Shown in pieces: positions 18,694 through 27,340 of a stretch of DNA of 64,000 bases (positions are counted from its first letter, which is position 1; each line of letters opens with the position of its first letter). Both the position numbers and the translations under genes were made by a program. The stretch is from an uncultured Eubacteriales bacterium (GTDB taxonomy: Bacteria > Bacillota > Clostridia > Saccharofermentanales > Saccharofermentanaceae). The notes beneath the pieces are model-generated. The model did no database searches, was not told the origin of the DNA, and saw nothing but the letters and a program-made list of their open reading frames with translations. Location: contig OMWK01000017.1 in the NCBI GenBank assembly GCA_900314745.1, forward strand, positions 1-64,000. The letters are read 5' to 3'.

Positions 18694-19218
18694 TTACTTA
18701 CTCTTCTTGGGTACTACGAACATGACCATGTCACGTCCTTCTACCTTAGGCTGCTTGTCAACCTGACCGAACTCAGCGATACCTTCCATGAACTTCTCCA
18801 TAACCTGATATCCCTGCTGCTGGTATGCCATCTCACGCCCACGGAATCTGATCTTTACTTTGACTCTGTCTCCGTTCTTAAGGAACTTGATGACCATCTT
18901 CTGCTTAACTTCGATATCGTGTGTATCTGTAGTAAGCTTCATGCCGACTTCCTTAAGCTCGGTCTCCTTCTGCTTCTTCTTGGCTTCCTTCTCTCTCTTG
19001 CTCTGCTCGAAAAGGTACTTGCCGTAATCCATAATTCTGCAGACAGGGTTATCCGGATTAGCCGAGATACAGACGAGGTCCAAGTCAGCTTCGTCTGCCG
19101 CCTTCAGTGCATCATCGATAGGTACTACACCCACCATGTTGCCTTCAGCGTCGATAAGTCTTACCTTGCTGAACTTGATGTTGTCGTTCACCATCTGATT
19201 TCCGTTTGCTTTAGCGAT
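18694..19218 (-). CDS. infC: Translation initiation factor IF-3, with an ATC start codon
   Basis: IF-3 prevents premature subunit joining and proofreads start codons. The body is full length ([16 protein letters not shown] to MFVVPKKSK). The start matters: a GGAGGTG ribosome-binding site stands 6 nt before an ATC codon at 19216-19218, followed by GCT AAA GCA. A TTG further upstream lies inside the Shine-Dalgarno sequence itself, and the next ATG (residue about 9) has no ribosome-binding site. Non-canonical ATT or ATC starts are known for infC, because IF-3 represses its own synthesis by discriminating against them. The operon has a consensus promoter and an attenuator upstream. Confidence 0.93.
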   Translation of the reverse strand: MAKANGNQMVNDNIKFSKVRLIDAEGNMVGVVPIDDALKAADEADLDLVCISANPDNPVCRIMDYGKYLFEQSKREKEAKKKQKETELKEVGMKLTTDTHDIEVKQKMVIKFLKNGDRVKVKIRFRGREMAYQQQGYQVMEKFMEGIAEFGQVDKQPKVEGRDMVMFVVPKKSK

Positions 19219-19354
19219 GTGTAACACCTCCAATCATAAAAAAAGAACGGTCAAGCAGATTACCGTTCATTCCATATCGGCCCGAAAGCCTTATAATATG
19301 GACCTCTTCGCCTATGCTCGAGGTGAGAACACGGTGTTCTGCTTCCTAATTGAC
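19219..19354 (-). ncRNA. L20-type leader (attenuator) upstream of infC
   Basis: The untranslated leader runs from the predicted start site (about 19354) to the infC ribosome-binding site. It contains several pairable segments and ends in a terminator hairpin directly before the Shine-Dalgarno sequence. In Bacillus, L20 binding to the equivalent leader causes premature termination. I infer the same here from position, gene order and the terminator; the L20-binding fold was not computed. Confidence 0.65.
19238..19268 (-). terminator. Attenuator hairpin in the infC leader
   Basis: GAACGGT (19245-19251 on the plus strand) pairs with ACCGTTC (19262-19268). On the minus strand the stem is followed by seven T residues, ending a few bases before the infC Shine-Dalgarno sequence. 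Its location within the 5' leader makes it a regulated attenuator rather than an operon end. Confidence 0.85.
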
Positions 19355-19360
19355 TCAAGT

Positions 19361-19389
19361 ATAATACTGATTCTCCCCTGTAATGTCAA
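19361..19389 (-). promoter_or_regulatory. Promoter of infC-rpmI-rplT
   Basis: On the minus strand, TTGACA (19384-19389), a 17-nt spacer and TATTAT (19361-19366) form a near-consensus housekeeping promoter. Confidence 0.85.
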
Positions 19390-19402
19390 GCAGTTATATC
19401 AA

Positions 19403-19897
19403 TCAGCTTCCGTAAACGATATCCACTATTGAGCTCAATTCGTCGTTTTGATAGATATATCCGTCATAGAGCACATGTTCCTCTCCCTCTTCGTCATAGA
19501 ACACGAATCTGTAAGTCTGTCCGTCACACACCTCTTCATAGTAATCTGCGAATGTATTATCCCTCACTGTCTCAACGCAGAAGTTATATACCGTTGAATA
19601 ATCCTCATCCGTAATTAAGCCCAAACACTGATTCGGATAACCCGGGTTACTAATCGTCCCGTCATAATGAAGAATAATAGAGCTTACCCTCTCCACATCT
19701 TCGGGAACCGGAGCCTGAATCGTACTAGTGATCACAAGCATCGGGCCATCATAAGTCTTAAGGTCTTCAATATCGACTTTAATCTCCGTCGCCTCGTGGC
19801 TTCGTCTTCTCGATCTTCCGGTATCACCATTATCGCTGCAGGCTGTTAACCCCGTAAGCACAATAAGTGACATTAACACAACAATGATCCTCTTCAT
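19403..19897 (-). CDS. Small lipoprotein of unknown function
   Basis: This protein of about 164 residues has a signal peptide starting MKRIIVVLMSL and a lipobox LTAC at about residues 17-20, so the mature form is a membrane-anchored lipoprotein. The rest is acidic with no family I recognise. The frame is open from 19912, but the GAGG ribosome-binding site fits the ATG at 19895-19897. It sits alone between the infC promoter and the divergent Fst-like toxin locus. Confidence 0.75.
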   Translation of the reverse strand: MKRIIVVLMSLIVLTGLTACSDNGDTGRSRRRSHEATEIKVDIEDLKTYDGPMLVITSTIQAPVPEDVERVSSIILHYDGTISNPGYPNQCLGLITDEDYSTVYNFCVETVRDNTFADYYEEVCDGQTYRFVFYDEEGEEHVLYDGYIYQNDELSSIVDIVYGS

Positions 19898-19916
19898 AAT
19901 CCGTATCCTCATAATC

Positions 19917-19933
19917 GTCTATACCATATAGAC
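19917..19933. promoter_or_regulatory. Perfect palindrome upstream of the lipoprotein gene
   Basis: GTCTATA (19917-19923) and TATAGAC (19927-19933) are separated by CCA and lie 20 nt upstream of the lipoprotein ATG. This could be an operator or a hairpin in the 5' untranslated region. Confidence 0.4.
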
Positions 19934-19981
19934 GGATTAATTCTTATTGAGGTCACATCATATTTTCGGTATGACACAGGT

Positions 19982-20036
19982 TTGTCGGTTTTTGTCGAAA
20001 ATTGTCGTCATTTCGTAGGTGTTTCTCAGGTTTGTT
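19982..20036 (+). repeat. 10-bp-phased TTGTCG repeats upstream of the toxin gene
   Basis: Three exact TTGTCG hexamers start at 19982, 19992 and 20002, exactly one helical turn apart. Looser copies follow in the same phase (TTCGTA at about 20012, TTTCTC at 20022, TTGTTC at 20032). CAGGTTTGT also occurs twice (19977 and 20028). The array lies in the intergenic region between the lipoprotein gene and the toxin gene and may be a protein-binding array. Confidence 0.55.
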
Positions 20037-20090
20037 CTTCCTAAGATAGAAGTGCTGCACTCCCTATACGGCAGTAGAAAGGAGGTAACA

Positions 20091-20116
20091 GTATGAAGTA
20101 CTTTTTGCCTTTCTTT
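20091..20116 (+). repeat. Direct repeats DRa/DRb, toxin-side copy
   Basis: GTATGAAG (20091-20098, covering the toxin start codon) and TTGCCTTTCTTT (20105-20116) recur exactly at 20263-20270 and 20279-20290 on the far side of the terminator. The antisense RNA is transcribed across the second copies, so it can pair with the toxin start region in trans. The par locus has two such repeats. Confidence 0.8.
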
Positions 20117-20179
20117 TCTTCTATTGTGGCTGGCGTAATCGCTAACGCTATAAGCAAATGGTTGGATAGAAGAGAATAA
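20093..20179 (+). CDS. Fst-like type I toxin, small hydrophobic peptide
   Basis: This 28-codon reading frame has an excellent GGAGG ribosome-binding site 6-7 nt before the ATG. The peptide starts MKYFLPFFSSIVAGVIAN and ends ISKWLDRRE: one hydrophobic membrane segment and a short charged tail with the KWLDR-type ending of Fst/holin-like toxins. Fst of the Enterococcus par locus inserts in the membrane and kills plasmid-free cells. Here the locus is chromosomal. The surrounding direct repeats, bidirectional terminator and a convergent antisense RNA promoter match the par architecture closely. Confidence 0.82.
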   Translation: MKYFLPFFSSIVAGVIANAISKWLDRRE

Positions 20180-20221
20180 GCAGCCAGCCTGAGGCTTAAG
20201 CCACCTCGCAAAAACGGAATA

Positions 20222-20258
20222 GAAAAACCCCGTCAGTTTAGCGACCACGGGGTTTTTC
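20222..20258. terminator. Bidirectional terminator shared by toxin mRNA and antisense RNA
   Basis: AAAAACCCCGT (20223-20233) pairs with ACGGGGTTTTT (20247-20257). Both strands end in T runs, so it can stop the toxin mRNA from the left and the antitoxin RNA from the right. Confidence 0.92.
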
Positions 20259-20262
20259 GTAT

Positions 20263-20290
20263 GTATGAAGCGAATTTCTTGCCTTTCTTT
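20263..20290 (+). repeat. Direct repeats DRa/DRb, antitoxin-side copy
   Basis: These are exact copies of GTATGAAG (20263-20270) and TTGCCTTTCTTT (20279-20290) from the toxin start region. They lie between the antisense RNA start and the shared terminator. Confidence 0.8.
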
Positions 20291-20300
20291 CGCTGACTAA

Positions 20301-20329
20301 ATTATATCACCGGGCTAATGATGCATCAA
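20301..20329 (-). promoter_or_regulatory. Promoter of the antitoxin RNA
   Basis: On the minus strand, TTGATG (20324-20329), a 17-nt spacer and a perfect TATAAT (20301-20306). It is far stronger by sequence than anything seen upstream of the toxin, as expected for an excess, labile antitoxin RNA. Confidence 0.85.
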
Positions 20330-20452
20330 CCGGCCTCATTACTATCGCGATACGAACAATAAACTCATAAAGACGGCCAAGGGATCAGTCTGTTTACCCG
20401 TGCTCCCGAGAAGATAAAGACAGCAGCCTTATCCTTCACAAAAGCCACCTCA

Positions 20453-21076
20453 TCAGATCAGCAACAGCAGTCCCAGAAACATCGCAGCGCCGCACCAGTT
20501 GCCCATGCCTCCAATTCTAAGAGGGAATGTGACCAAATACATCGGAACTATATTGAATACACAAGCCCAGGTTGGAAGATCAGTATGACCTGTAACTACT
20601 GCAACCAGCAACGCTATACCGAACACAGCCCATCCAATGTAACATGCGATCATCGTCACAGATGTGTCCTTAAACAGCTTGACCACTGCACCTCTCGCCT
20701 CTTCTGTCATCCCCATACGGATATATATCCATTCAGCTACTCCACACAAAACATGATGTGCCACACCGAATATAAGGAACAGGGCAACAGACACAAGCAT
20801 AATGACAGCCGTCACTTCAGAATACGCCTTCATCCACAAATACAGTCCGTAATAACCGGCAGAGCACATGAACAGCGCAAGACACCCGAGAAGCATCGAC
20901 AGAAGCGGATTCTTCAGAGGCATACCGGCAAACGTCTCAGCCATCTTCTTATTATCGGACAGCGCCTTGACATCGAACTTCTTCCCTCCCGGGACATATG
21001 TCAGAAGACAGTCACAGTATCCGCACAGGATGTGTCCCACGACAGCGATAAGCAAAAGTATCTTAACGGTATTCAC
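20453..21076 (-). CDS. Polytopic membrane protein of unknown function
   Basis: This protein of about 207 residues has about six hydrophobic helices and conserved-looking His/Cys/Gly positions (GHILCGYCDCLL near the N-terminus, FGVAHHVLCGVAEW in the middle, GGMGNWCGAAMF at the end). I do not recognise the family with confidence. The likely start is a GTG at 21074-21076 with an AAGGTGG ribosome-binding site; an upstream TTG in the same frame lies before that site. It is a lone gene, divergent from the aminotransferase gene. Confidence 0.7.
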   Translation of the reverse strand: MNTVKILLLIAVVGHILCGYCDCLLTYVPGGKKFDVKALSDNKKMAETFAGMPLKNPLLSMLLGCLALFMCSAGYYGLYLWMKAYSEVTAVIMLVSVALFLIFGVAHHVLCGVAEWIYIRMGMTEEARGAVVKLFKDTSVTMIACYIGWAVFGIALLVAVVTGHTDLPTWACVFNIVPMYLVTFPLRIGGMGNWCGAAMFLGLLLLI

Positions 21077-21168
21077 AATCACACCACCTTGTATGAGCAA
21101 TTATTCATATGAACTCGCGTTCATATATTATCATTTAACTTCCCTTTGTCAACTCTTAAACTGAATTG

Positions 21169-21197
21169 TTCACAGAGAACCAAAGCTGGAATATAAT
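21169..21197 (+). promoter_or_regulatory. Promoter of the aminotransferase gene
   Basis: TTCACA (21169-21174), a 17-nt spacer and TATAAT (21192-21197) lie about 33 nt before the ATG at 21230, a near-consensus housekeeping promoter. Confidence 0.75.
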
Positions 21198-21229
21198 CAG
21201 TACGTATTAATTAAGAAGAAGGTATTATT

Positions 21230-22405
21230 ATGATTTCTGCTAAGATCAAGGAAAAGCTCGCTTCGGGCTCTGCAATAAGAAAGATGTTTGAGGAAGGCAA
21301 CAGGCTTAAGAAGCTCTACGGAGATGACAAGGTATTTGACTTCTCCATCGGCAATCCCGACCTCGAGCCTCCGAAGGAAGTATCTGATGCTTTAAGAGAA
21401 CTCGCTGACAACCCGACTCCCGGAATGCACGGCTATATGAGCAACTCCGGCTACGAGTCCACAAGAGCTGCCATTGCAGCGCAGAGATCTGCCCAGTCCG
21501 GCCTCGAGATAGGTGCAGACGCTGTGTGCATGACAGTCGGCGCGGCTTCCGCCATGAACGACGTCCTCCACTCTCTCCTCGATGCGGACGACGAAGTTAT
21601 CGTTCTTGCTCCTTTCTTTATGGAATACATCAACTACATCGAGAACCATAACGGCAAGGTCGTCATCGTCCAGACTGACGATAAGTTCATGCCTGATTTC
21701 GATGCCATCAGAGCTGCAATCACACCTAAGACAAAGGCTATTATTATCAACTCACCTAACAACCCTTCGGGCGTTGTTTACGGTGAGGATCAGCTTACAA
21801 AGCTTAACGAACTTCTTAAGGCACAGGACCATATAATCCAGGTCATCTCAGACGAGCCTTACATCGACCTCGTTTACGACGGTCTCACGGTACCTTCAGT
21901 TCTTAAGTACATCGACAATGTTGTCATCTGCTTCTCCTGGAGTAAGTCCCTCTCTCTTCCGGGCGAGAGAATCGGATACACACTCGTATCACCCAAGAAC
22001 GAGGACTACGCGGACCTTACAGGTGCCATCGTCCTCTCGAACAGAATCCTTGGCAGTGTAAACGCTCCCGCCATCTGGCAGAAGGTCGTTGAGAAGGCAC
22101 TTAATGCGAAGGTCGACGTTGCAAACTACGAGCACAGAAGAAACCTTCTTTACAGCAACATCGTTGATGCCGGTTTCGAAGCGGTTAAGCCAAACGGCGC
22201 TCTCTACATCTTCATGAAGACTCCTGAAGGTCTCACCGACACCGAGTTCCAGGATGTATGTGCTAAGTATAATCTGCTGCTCGTACCCGGAGCATCGTTC
22301 AAGAGATCAGGCTACATGAGACTCGCATTCTGCGTATCCGAGCAGACAATCAAAAATTCAAGACAAGCCTTTAAGAAAATTGCAGAACAGATTGGTATTA
22401 ATTAA
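21230..22405 (+). CDS. PLP-dependent aminotransferase, class I/II (aspartate aminotransferase-like)
   Basis: This 391-residue fold-type I transaminase has FDFSIGNPDLEPPKEV near the N-terminus, HGYMSNSGY, INSPNNPSG (substrate/PLP region), ISDEPYIDLVYDG and the Schiff-base lysine in SWSKSLSLPGERIGY. Such enzymes transfer amino groups from aspartate or aromatic amino acids; the exact substrate cannot be read from sequence. Its stop codon TAA shares one base with the ATG of the next gene (TAATG), so the two are translationally coupled although their base composition differs sharply. Confidence 0.92.
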   Translation: MISAKIKEKLASGSAIRKMFEEGNRLKKLYGDDKVFDFSIGNPDLEPPKEVSDALRELADNPTPGMHGYMSNSGYESTRAAIAAQRSAQSGLEIGADAVCMTVGAASAMNDVLHSLLDADDEVIVLAPFFMEYINYIENHNGKVVIVQTDDKFMPDFDAIRAAITPKTKAIIINSPNNPSGVVYGEDQLTKLNELLKAQDHIIQVISDEPYIDLVYDGLTVPSVLKYIDNVVICFSWSKSLSLPGERIGYTLVSPKNEDYADLTGAIVLSNRILGSVNAPAIWQKVVEKALNAKVDVANYEHRRNLLYSNIVDAGFEAVKPNGALYIFMKTPEGLTDTEFQDVCAKYNLLLVPGASFKRSGYMRLAFCVSEQTIKNSRQAFKKIAEQIGIN

Positions 22406-24393
22406 TGTTAGGATTACTGTTTCTGTTACTGGCTTTTCTAACAGGATATTCTTTGACAAGTCTGCTACTACCGGATTTATTTGCCTTTACAGACAGGGAT
22501 TACCGCGGGAATCCAATTAAAGCACCTTCATTTCTAATTGTTATTCCTTCTGCTATGCTGATTGGAACCTTGGTGCTTAGCTGGACTACATATATTATAG
22601 CTTGTGTATTCTCATCCGCCGAGAGCCCGCTTGCATATGCTAATGGAATTGTAATGCCTGCTTCGATAGCATTCATTATTGGTATAAGCTTTTTCAAAAG
22701 AAAGCAGATAAAGAATCAATGCAAAACATTATTCAGAAACACCAAGAGTGTAGATTGTATATTGATTATTGTTGTTTTATTGATTGCATCTTCACTGATG
22801 ATTGGTAATTTTTACTATACTAATGGCAGTTATCATATATCCAATTCAGTTTACTATGATTTCTCAATTCACCTTAGCATGATAAGGTCATTCTCCAAAG
22901 GTTTAAATTTCCCAACTGAGTATTCGTTTTTTGCCGGAGAAGACATTAAGTATCACTTCATGTATGAATATTTAGTTGGCAATCTTGAGTATTTAGGATT
23001 AAGGCTGGATCATGCATTCAATATTCCAAGCATCATCTTCTTGGCCAATATCAGTATTTTGCTCTATCTTCTCGCTATCAAAATCACTTCAAAAAGATCC
23101 GTTGGCTTGTTGACGGTATTCTTATCTCTGTTCAGGTCGGGCTCAGCTTTCATAGTTGGATTGATTAAGAATCATTTCAATTTTAAAGAGTTTGATGATT
23201 ACTATACTTCTAATCTGCATGGATTTTTGGGAATGACTGATAAAGAGGGTTGGGGCATTTACGACATAATAGCGTTAGTTAATCAGAGACATTTAACGCT
23301 CGGTATTTGCACCATTTTGCTCGCAGTTATGATATTCCTACCATATCTGTATTCGGCCGAACACAAAAAACAATTCTTCAGCAAGCAACTGTGGGTTCCT
23401 TCAGGAATCAAAATGCCAATCACAGTAGGAATGATAGTTGGTATGACAAGTTTCTTTAACGGAGCCTGTGTTATAGCTTGTCTGATAATACTGTTCATGA
23501 TGGCTTTGTTCTCGATAAGGAAAACTGAATATCTGATAACAGCTGTTATAACAGTAGTCCTAACATATATACAATCCCTTTATTTTATAAATGAAGGAGT
23601 CATCTCATTTTCCTTCAATCCAGGCTATCTTGCGTATGATAAAGACCCAATTAGTATAATTACATTTATAATCCTCTTGTTTGGTCCGTTTATCTTCCTT
23701 TTAATCGCTGCTGCAGTTAAATCTGACACCAACAATAGAATAGTTATACTGGCCTTTTTCTCTCCTATTATATTTGCCATGACATTTCAGATTACTACTG
23801 AAGTAGTTACAAGTCATAAATTCATAATTATTGGTGTTATGTTATGTGACGTATTTGTCGCTTCCATATTAATTAGAATGCTCAGCAAAAAGAGCGTGCT
23901 ATCAATCACAACATCAGCAATACTAATAGTTCTGTCTACTATAACAGGGCTGTACAACACTTACTTACTATATCGATTCAGCAGTTACTACACTACAATG
24001 AAAGCCAACACCCCCATTACAGAATGGATATGGAACAACTCTGATTCGAATGACATCTATCTCACATATGAATACAGTCTTTCAGAAGAAACACTTGCCG
24101 GAGCAATGCTATACTTCGCATATCCCCCATATGCACGAGATGCAGGCTATAATGTCGACTACCGAATGCAGCAAGTTGTGCAGATGTATGAGGCAACAAC
24201 AAGCGAACAACTGGACGAATTATGTGCCACGAATAACATAAGATTCATAATAGTTGATAACAAAAACAGAGAATCCGAATACTACTCTGTAAACGAGGAA
24301 AACATTGCTTCTACCTATGAGTGTGTATTCTCATATGAAGAGGATGGCAATCTTACAAACATCTATGATACAGAGATGCCTATCTATAGATAA
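22405..24393 (+). CDS. Large multi-spanning membrane protein, GT-C glycosyltransferase-like
   Basis: This 662-residue protein has about 12 or more membrane helices, a large loop after the second block (YYDFSIHLSMIRSFSKGLNFPTEY, GEDIKYHFMYEYL) and a soluble C-terminal tail (about 545-662). The acidic and His residues in the first loops after helices, and the overall plan, resemble GT-C fold glycosyltransferases or DUF2298-type proteins, but I see no diagnostic motif. The DNA is visibly more AT-rich than both neighbours, with AT-ending codons, which suggests transfer. It ends 2 bp from the convergent leuB with no terminator between. Confidence 0.7.
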   Translation: MLGLLFLLLAFLTGYSLTSLLLPDLFAFTDRDYRGNPIKAPSFLIVIPSAMLIGTLVLSWTTYIIACVFSSAESPLAYANGIVMPASIAFIIGISFFKRKQIKNQCKTLFRNTKSVDCILIIVVLLIASSLMIGNFYYTNGSYHISNSVYYDFSIHLSMIRSFSKGLNFPTEYSFFAGEDIKYHFMYEYLVGNLEYLGLRLDHAFNIPSIIFLANISILLYLLAIKITSKRSVGLLTVFLSLFRSGSAFIVGLIKNHFNFKEFDDYYTSNLHGFLGMTDKEGWGIYDIIALVNQRHLTLGICTILLAVMIFLPYLYSAEHKKQFFSKQLWVPSGIKMPITVGMIVGMTSFFNGACVIACLIILFMMALFSIRKTEYLITAVITVVLTYIQSLYFINEGVISFSFNPGYLAYDKDPISIITFIILLFGPFIFLLIAAAVKSDTNNRIVILAFFSPIIFAMTFQITTEVVTSHKFIIIGVMLCDVFVASILIRMLSKKSVLSITTSAILIVLSTITGLYNTYLLYRFSSYYTTMKANTPITEWIWNNSDSNDIYLTYEYSLSEETLAGAMLYFAYPPYARDAGYNVDYRMQQVVQMYEATTSEQLDELCATNNIRFIIVDNKNRESEYYSVNEENIASTYECVFSYEEDGNLTNIYDTEMPIYR

Positions 24394-24395
24394 AG

Positions 24396-25490
24396 CTAGA
24401 GCATTTGTATAACCGCCGCGGTCATACCGTCAGTGTCGACGATCTTATCCGACTCGGAAGAAGCGATATCACAAGTTCTGAAGCCGTCTGCCAATGCACT
24501 GCGGACGGCTTTCTCTATGCGGTCGGAAGCGGCCGTCTCACCCAAAGACCAACGCAGCAGCATCGAAGCAGAAAGTATGGTAGCAAGAGGATTTGCCTTG
24601 CCCGTACCGGCGATATCGGGAGCGGAGCCGTGTACAGGCTCATACATGCCGGGGGTCCCGGGCGCACCCAAAGATGCAGACGGAAGCATACCGATCGAGC
24701 CCGTGATCATGCCGGCCTCGTCAGACAGGATGTCACCGAACATATTCGAAGTAACGATGACGTCGAACGATGACGGGCGGTGAATGAGCTGCATAGAGCA
24801 GTTGTCGACATAAAGGTAATCAAGTTCAACATCGGGATACGACGGCGCCATAGAAGAAGCGATCTCACGCCAGAGTCTCGAGGACTCCAGCACATTCGCC
24901 TTATCAACCAAAGTCAGCTTCTTATTGCGGCCCTGGGCATAGCGGAAACCTTCCTTAAGGATACGTGTGATCTCAGCCGTCGAATACTCTTCAGTGTCGT
25001 ACGCGGTCACGCCCTTCACGGTTCCGTCTGAAAGAACTTCAGCAGAATCAGAACGCCCGTGTTTGCCGAAGTATATGCCGCCCGTAAGCTCACGGACTAT
25101 CAGTATATCCATCGACTCAACATTCTTAACAGGAGACGCGGAAGCAAGCTCCTTGAACATGAGTGCAGGACGCAGATTGGAATAAAGACCAAGTCCGGCT
25201 CTAAGGCCAAGCAATGCGCGCTCAGGTCTTAATGAAGGCTCAACCGAATCCCATCGAGGGCCGCCGACGGCACCGAGAAGAACGGCATCGGAAGCGCGGC
25301 ATGTATCGAGTGTTGCTTCAGGAAGCGGGATGCCGTACTTATCTATAGCGCACCCGCCTGCATCGCACTCGGTAAACTCGAAAGCAATACCCTCACGTTC
25401 GCCTGCCGCCTTGAGCACTGCTACTGCAGAGAAAGTAACCTCAGGACCTATGCCGTCACCGGGAATTACAGCTATCTTATATGTCTTCAT
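24396..25490 (-). CDS. leuB: 3-isopropylmalate dehydrogenase
   Basis: LeuB oxidatively decarboxylates 3-isopropylmalate in leucine synthesis using NAD. The 364 residues show IAVIPGDGIGPEV at the start, the GLYSNLRPA and RELTGGIYFG segments, the catalytic lysine in LVDKANVL and the metal site SNMFGDILSDEAG. The NAD-pocket segment is HGSAPDIAGTGKANP. It starts one base after the leuD stop (TGATATG) and is the last gene of leuCDB. Confidence 0.97.
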   Translation of the reverse strand: MKTYKIAVIPGDGIGPEVTFSAVAVLKAAGEREGIAFEFTECDAGGCAIDKYGIPLPEATLDTCRASDAVLLGAVGGPRWDSVEPSLRPERALLGLRAGLGLYSNLRPALMFKELASASPVKNVESMDILIVRELTGGIYFGKHGRSDSAEVLSDGTVKGVTAYDTEEYSTAEITRILKEGFRYAQGRNKKLTLVDKANVLESSRLWREIASSMAPSYPDVELDYLYVDNCSMQLIHRPSSFDVIVTSNMFGDILSDEAGMITGSIGMLPSASLGAPGTPGMYEPVHGSAPDIAGTGKANPLATILSASMLLRWSLGETAASDRIEKAVRSALADGFRTCDIASSESDKIVDTDGMTAAVIQML

Positions 25491-25491
25491 A

Positions 25492-25992
25492 TCAGGCCTC
25501 CGACTTAAGCTTAGTGTACTGCACGAGTCCGCCCGCTTCGATTATTCTCTTAATGAACTCAGGGAAGGGTTTTGCTTCAAAAGTCTCCCCTGTCGTAATA
25601 TCCCTGATCACGCCCGAATCAAAGTCGGCTTCGACTTCATCACCGTCGTTAATGGCGGCGGACGCCTCAGGACATTCCATTATGGCAAGTCCGACGTTAA
25701 TTGCATTGCGGTAGAAGATCCTCGCGAAGCTTTCTGCGATTACAAGGGAGATCCCGCTCTCCTTGATCGCTATGGGAGCGTGCTCACGGGATGATCCGCA
25801 GCCGAAGTTGGACCCTGCGACCATGATATCGCCCGCGCTTACCCGGCTTACAAAAGACGCGTCTATATCCTCCATGCAGTGTGCTGCGAGATGCTTGGGA
25901 TCCGCCGAGGTCAGGTGGCGGGCAGGTATAATGACATCCGTATCGACGTCGTTTCCGTATTTGAATACTCTTCCTTTAACAGACATACTCAC
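25492..25992 (-). CDS. leuD: 3-isopropylmalate dehydratase small subunit
   Basis: LeuD is the swivelling small subunit that forms isopropylmalate isomerase with LeuC. The 166-residue protein has [21 protein letters not shown] at the start and [16 protein letters not shown] in the substrate-binding loop. The length is that of the short bacterial and archaeal type. It follows leuC by 6 nt with a GGAGGTG ribosome-binding site. Confidence 0.97.
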   Translation of the reverse strand: MSMSVKGRVFKYGNDVDTDVIIPARHLTSADPKHLAAHCMEDIDASFVSRVSAGDIMVAGSNFGCGSSREHAPIAIKESGISLVIAESFARIFYRNAINVGLAIMECPEASAAINDGDEVEADFDSGVIRDITTGETFEAKPFPEFIKRIIEAGGLVQYTKLKSEA

Positions 25993-25998
25993 ACCTCC

Positions 25999-27276
25999 TC
26001 ACATCTCATCCGGAGTCGCCACGCGACCCACAACTGCGGATGCGACCGCTACCGGAACGCCGCTTAAGATGACCTCGGACTTAACATGACCCATGCGGCC
26101 TACGAAGTTTCTATTGGTGGTGGAGACACATCTCTCACCCTCTGCAAGAATGCCCATATGTCCGCCGAGACACGGTCCGCAAGTCGGAGTCGATATGACG
26201 CATCCGGCGTCGTCGAACACCGCAAGCCAGCCTTCATCGAGGGCCTTACGATATACGCGCTGTGAACCGGGAATTACTATGCATCTGACGCCGTCCGCAA
26301 CCTTCTTCCCCTTGAATAGCTCCGCCGCGGTCTTAATGTCCTCTTCCCTGCCGTTGGTGCAGGAGCCTATTACGACCTGGTCGATTTTCATGTCCTTAAC
26401 GTCCTTCGCAGCACGCGTGTTGGAAGGAAGATGCGGCAAAGCAACCGTCAAAGGAACCTCAGCAAGATCGATCTCGATTGTGCTCTCATAAGCATCCTCA
26501 TCTGCCTCATAAGTCTTATACTCGCCCTTGGAGAAGCGCGATGGATTTGTGACGGAAATGTAGTTAAGCGTTACCTCATCCACAGGGAAGATGCCGTTCT
26601 TGGCACCGCACTCGATCGCCATGTTCGAGATGGTAAGGCGCTGATCCATCGATATCGAAGCGACTCCATCGCCCGTGAACTCGAGCGACTTATACAAGGC
26701 GCCGTCAACACCGATCATCCCGATGAGATGAAGGATAATATCCTTGCCGGTTACATAAGGACCGGGGATGCCCTTAAGAACGACCTTAATACCGTCGGGA
26801 ACCTTGAACCAGGTAGAACCCGACACCATTGCACACGCGAGATCCGTAGAGCCGACGCCTGTGGCAAAAGCTCCGAGAGCGCCGTAAGTACAGGTATGTG
26901 AATCTGCTCCTATTATCGCGTCACCGGGTAAGATCAGACCGTTATCAGGAATGATGACGTGCTCTATTCCCATCCCCTTCTGACCTAATTCAAAGTAATT
27001 GGTAATATCATGCTCCTTCGCAAAGCATCTCATGCACTTACAAAGCTCAGCAGATTTAATATCCTTATTTGGTGTGAAGTGATCGGGAACCATAATGACG
27101 CGGTCTTTATCAAAGACGTCGTCCGCCCCCATATTCTTGAAGACATTGATAGCCGGAGGTGTCGTTACATCGTTACCCAGGACTTTATCAAGTCTTGCCT
27201 CGATAAGATCGCCCGCGCGGACTTCCTTAAGTCCTGCGTGATCTGCCAGTATCTTCTGCGTCATGGTCATTCCCAT
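25999..27276 (-). CDS. leuC: 3-isopropylmalate dehydratase large subunit
   Basis: LeuC is the aconitase-family [4Fe-4S] subunit converting 2- to 3-isopropylmalate. The 425-residue protein is of the shorter type that pairs with short LeuD. Cluster ligands are seen in SCTNGR and [10 protein letters not shown], and SHTCTYG is in the catalytic part. It starts [16 protein letters not shown] with GAGG about 9 nt upstream. No T-box is visible in the short upstream region, so leucine control is not evident. leuA is not in the window. Confidence 0.97.
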   Translation of the reverse strand: MGMTMTQKILADHAGLKEVRAGDLIEARLDKVLGNDVTTPPAINVFKNMGADDVFDKDRVIMVPDHFTPNKDIKSAELCKCMRCFAKEHDITNYFELGQKGMGIEHVIIPDNGLILPGDAIIGADSHTCTYGALGAFATGVGSTDLACAMVSGSTWFKVPDGIKVVLKGIPGPYVTGKDIILHLIGMIGVDGALYKSLEFTGDGVASISMDQRLTISNMAIECGAKNGIFPVDEVTLNYISVTNPSRFSKGEYKTYEADEDAYESTIEIDLAEVPLTVALPHLPSNTRAAKDVKDMKIDQVVIGSCTNGREEDIKTAAELFKGKKVADGVRCIVIPGSQRVYRKALDEGWLAVFDDAGCVISTPTCGPCLGGHMGILAEGERCVSTTNRNFVGRMGHVKSEVILSGVPVAVASAVVGRVATPDEM

Positions 27277-27340
27277 ATAAGATACCTCGCTTTACGGAAG
27301 TTAGTTTAATTTTACTTGGAAAGCACTCGAAAAGCCATAA

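Larger units (their letters stand above)
20222..20294 (-). ncRNA. Putative antisense antitoxin RNA (RNA II-like)
   Basis: An RNA of about 73 nt is predicted from a strong minus-strand promoter, starting near 20294 and ending at the bidirectional terminator. Its first third is complementary to the second copies of the DRb and DRa repeats, and so to the toxin translation start. Size, position and convergence resemble the roughly 65-nt RNA II of the Enterococcus par locus. The exact ends are inferred. Confidence 0.75.

Noticed and set aside
27277..27340. T-box or leucine attenuator before leuC
   Set aside because: The gap to the aquaporin terminator is only about 65 nt and holds no T-box sequence or leucine-rich leader peptide.
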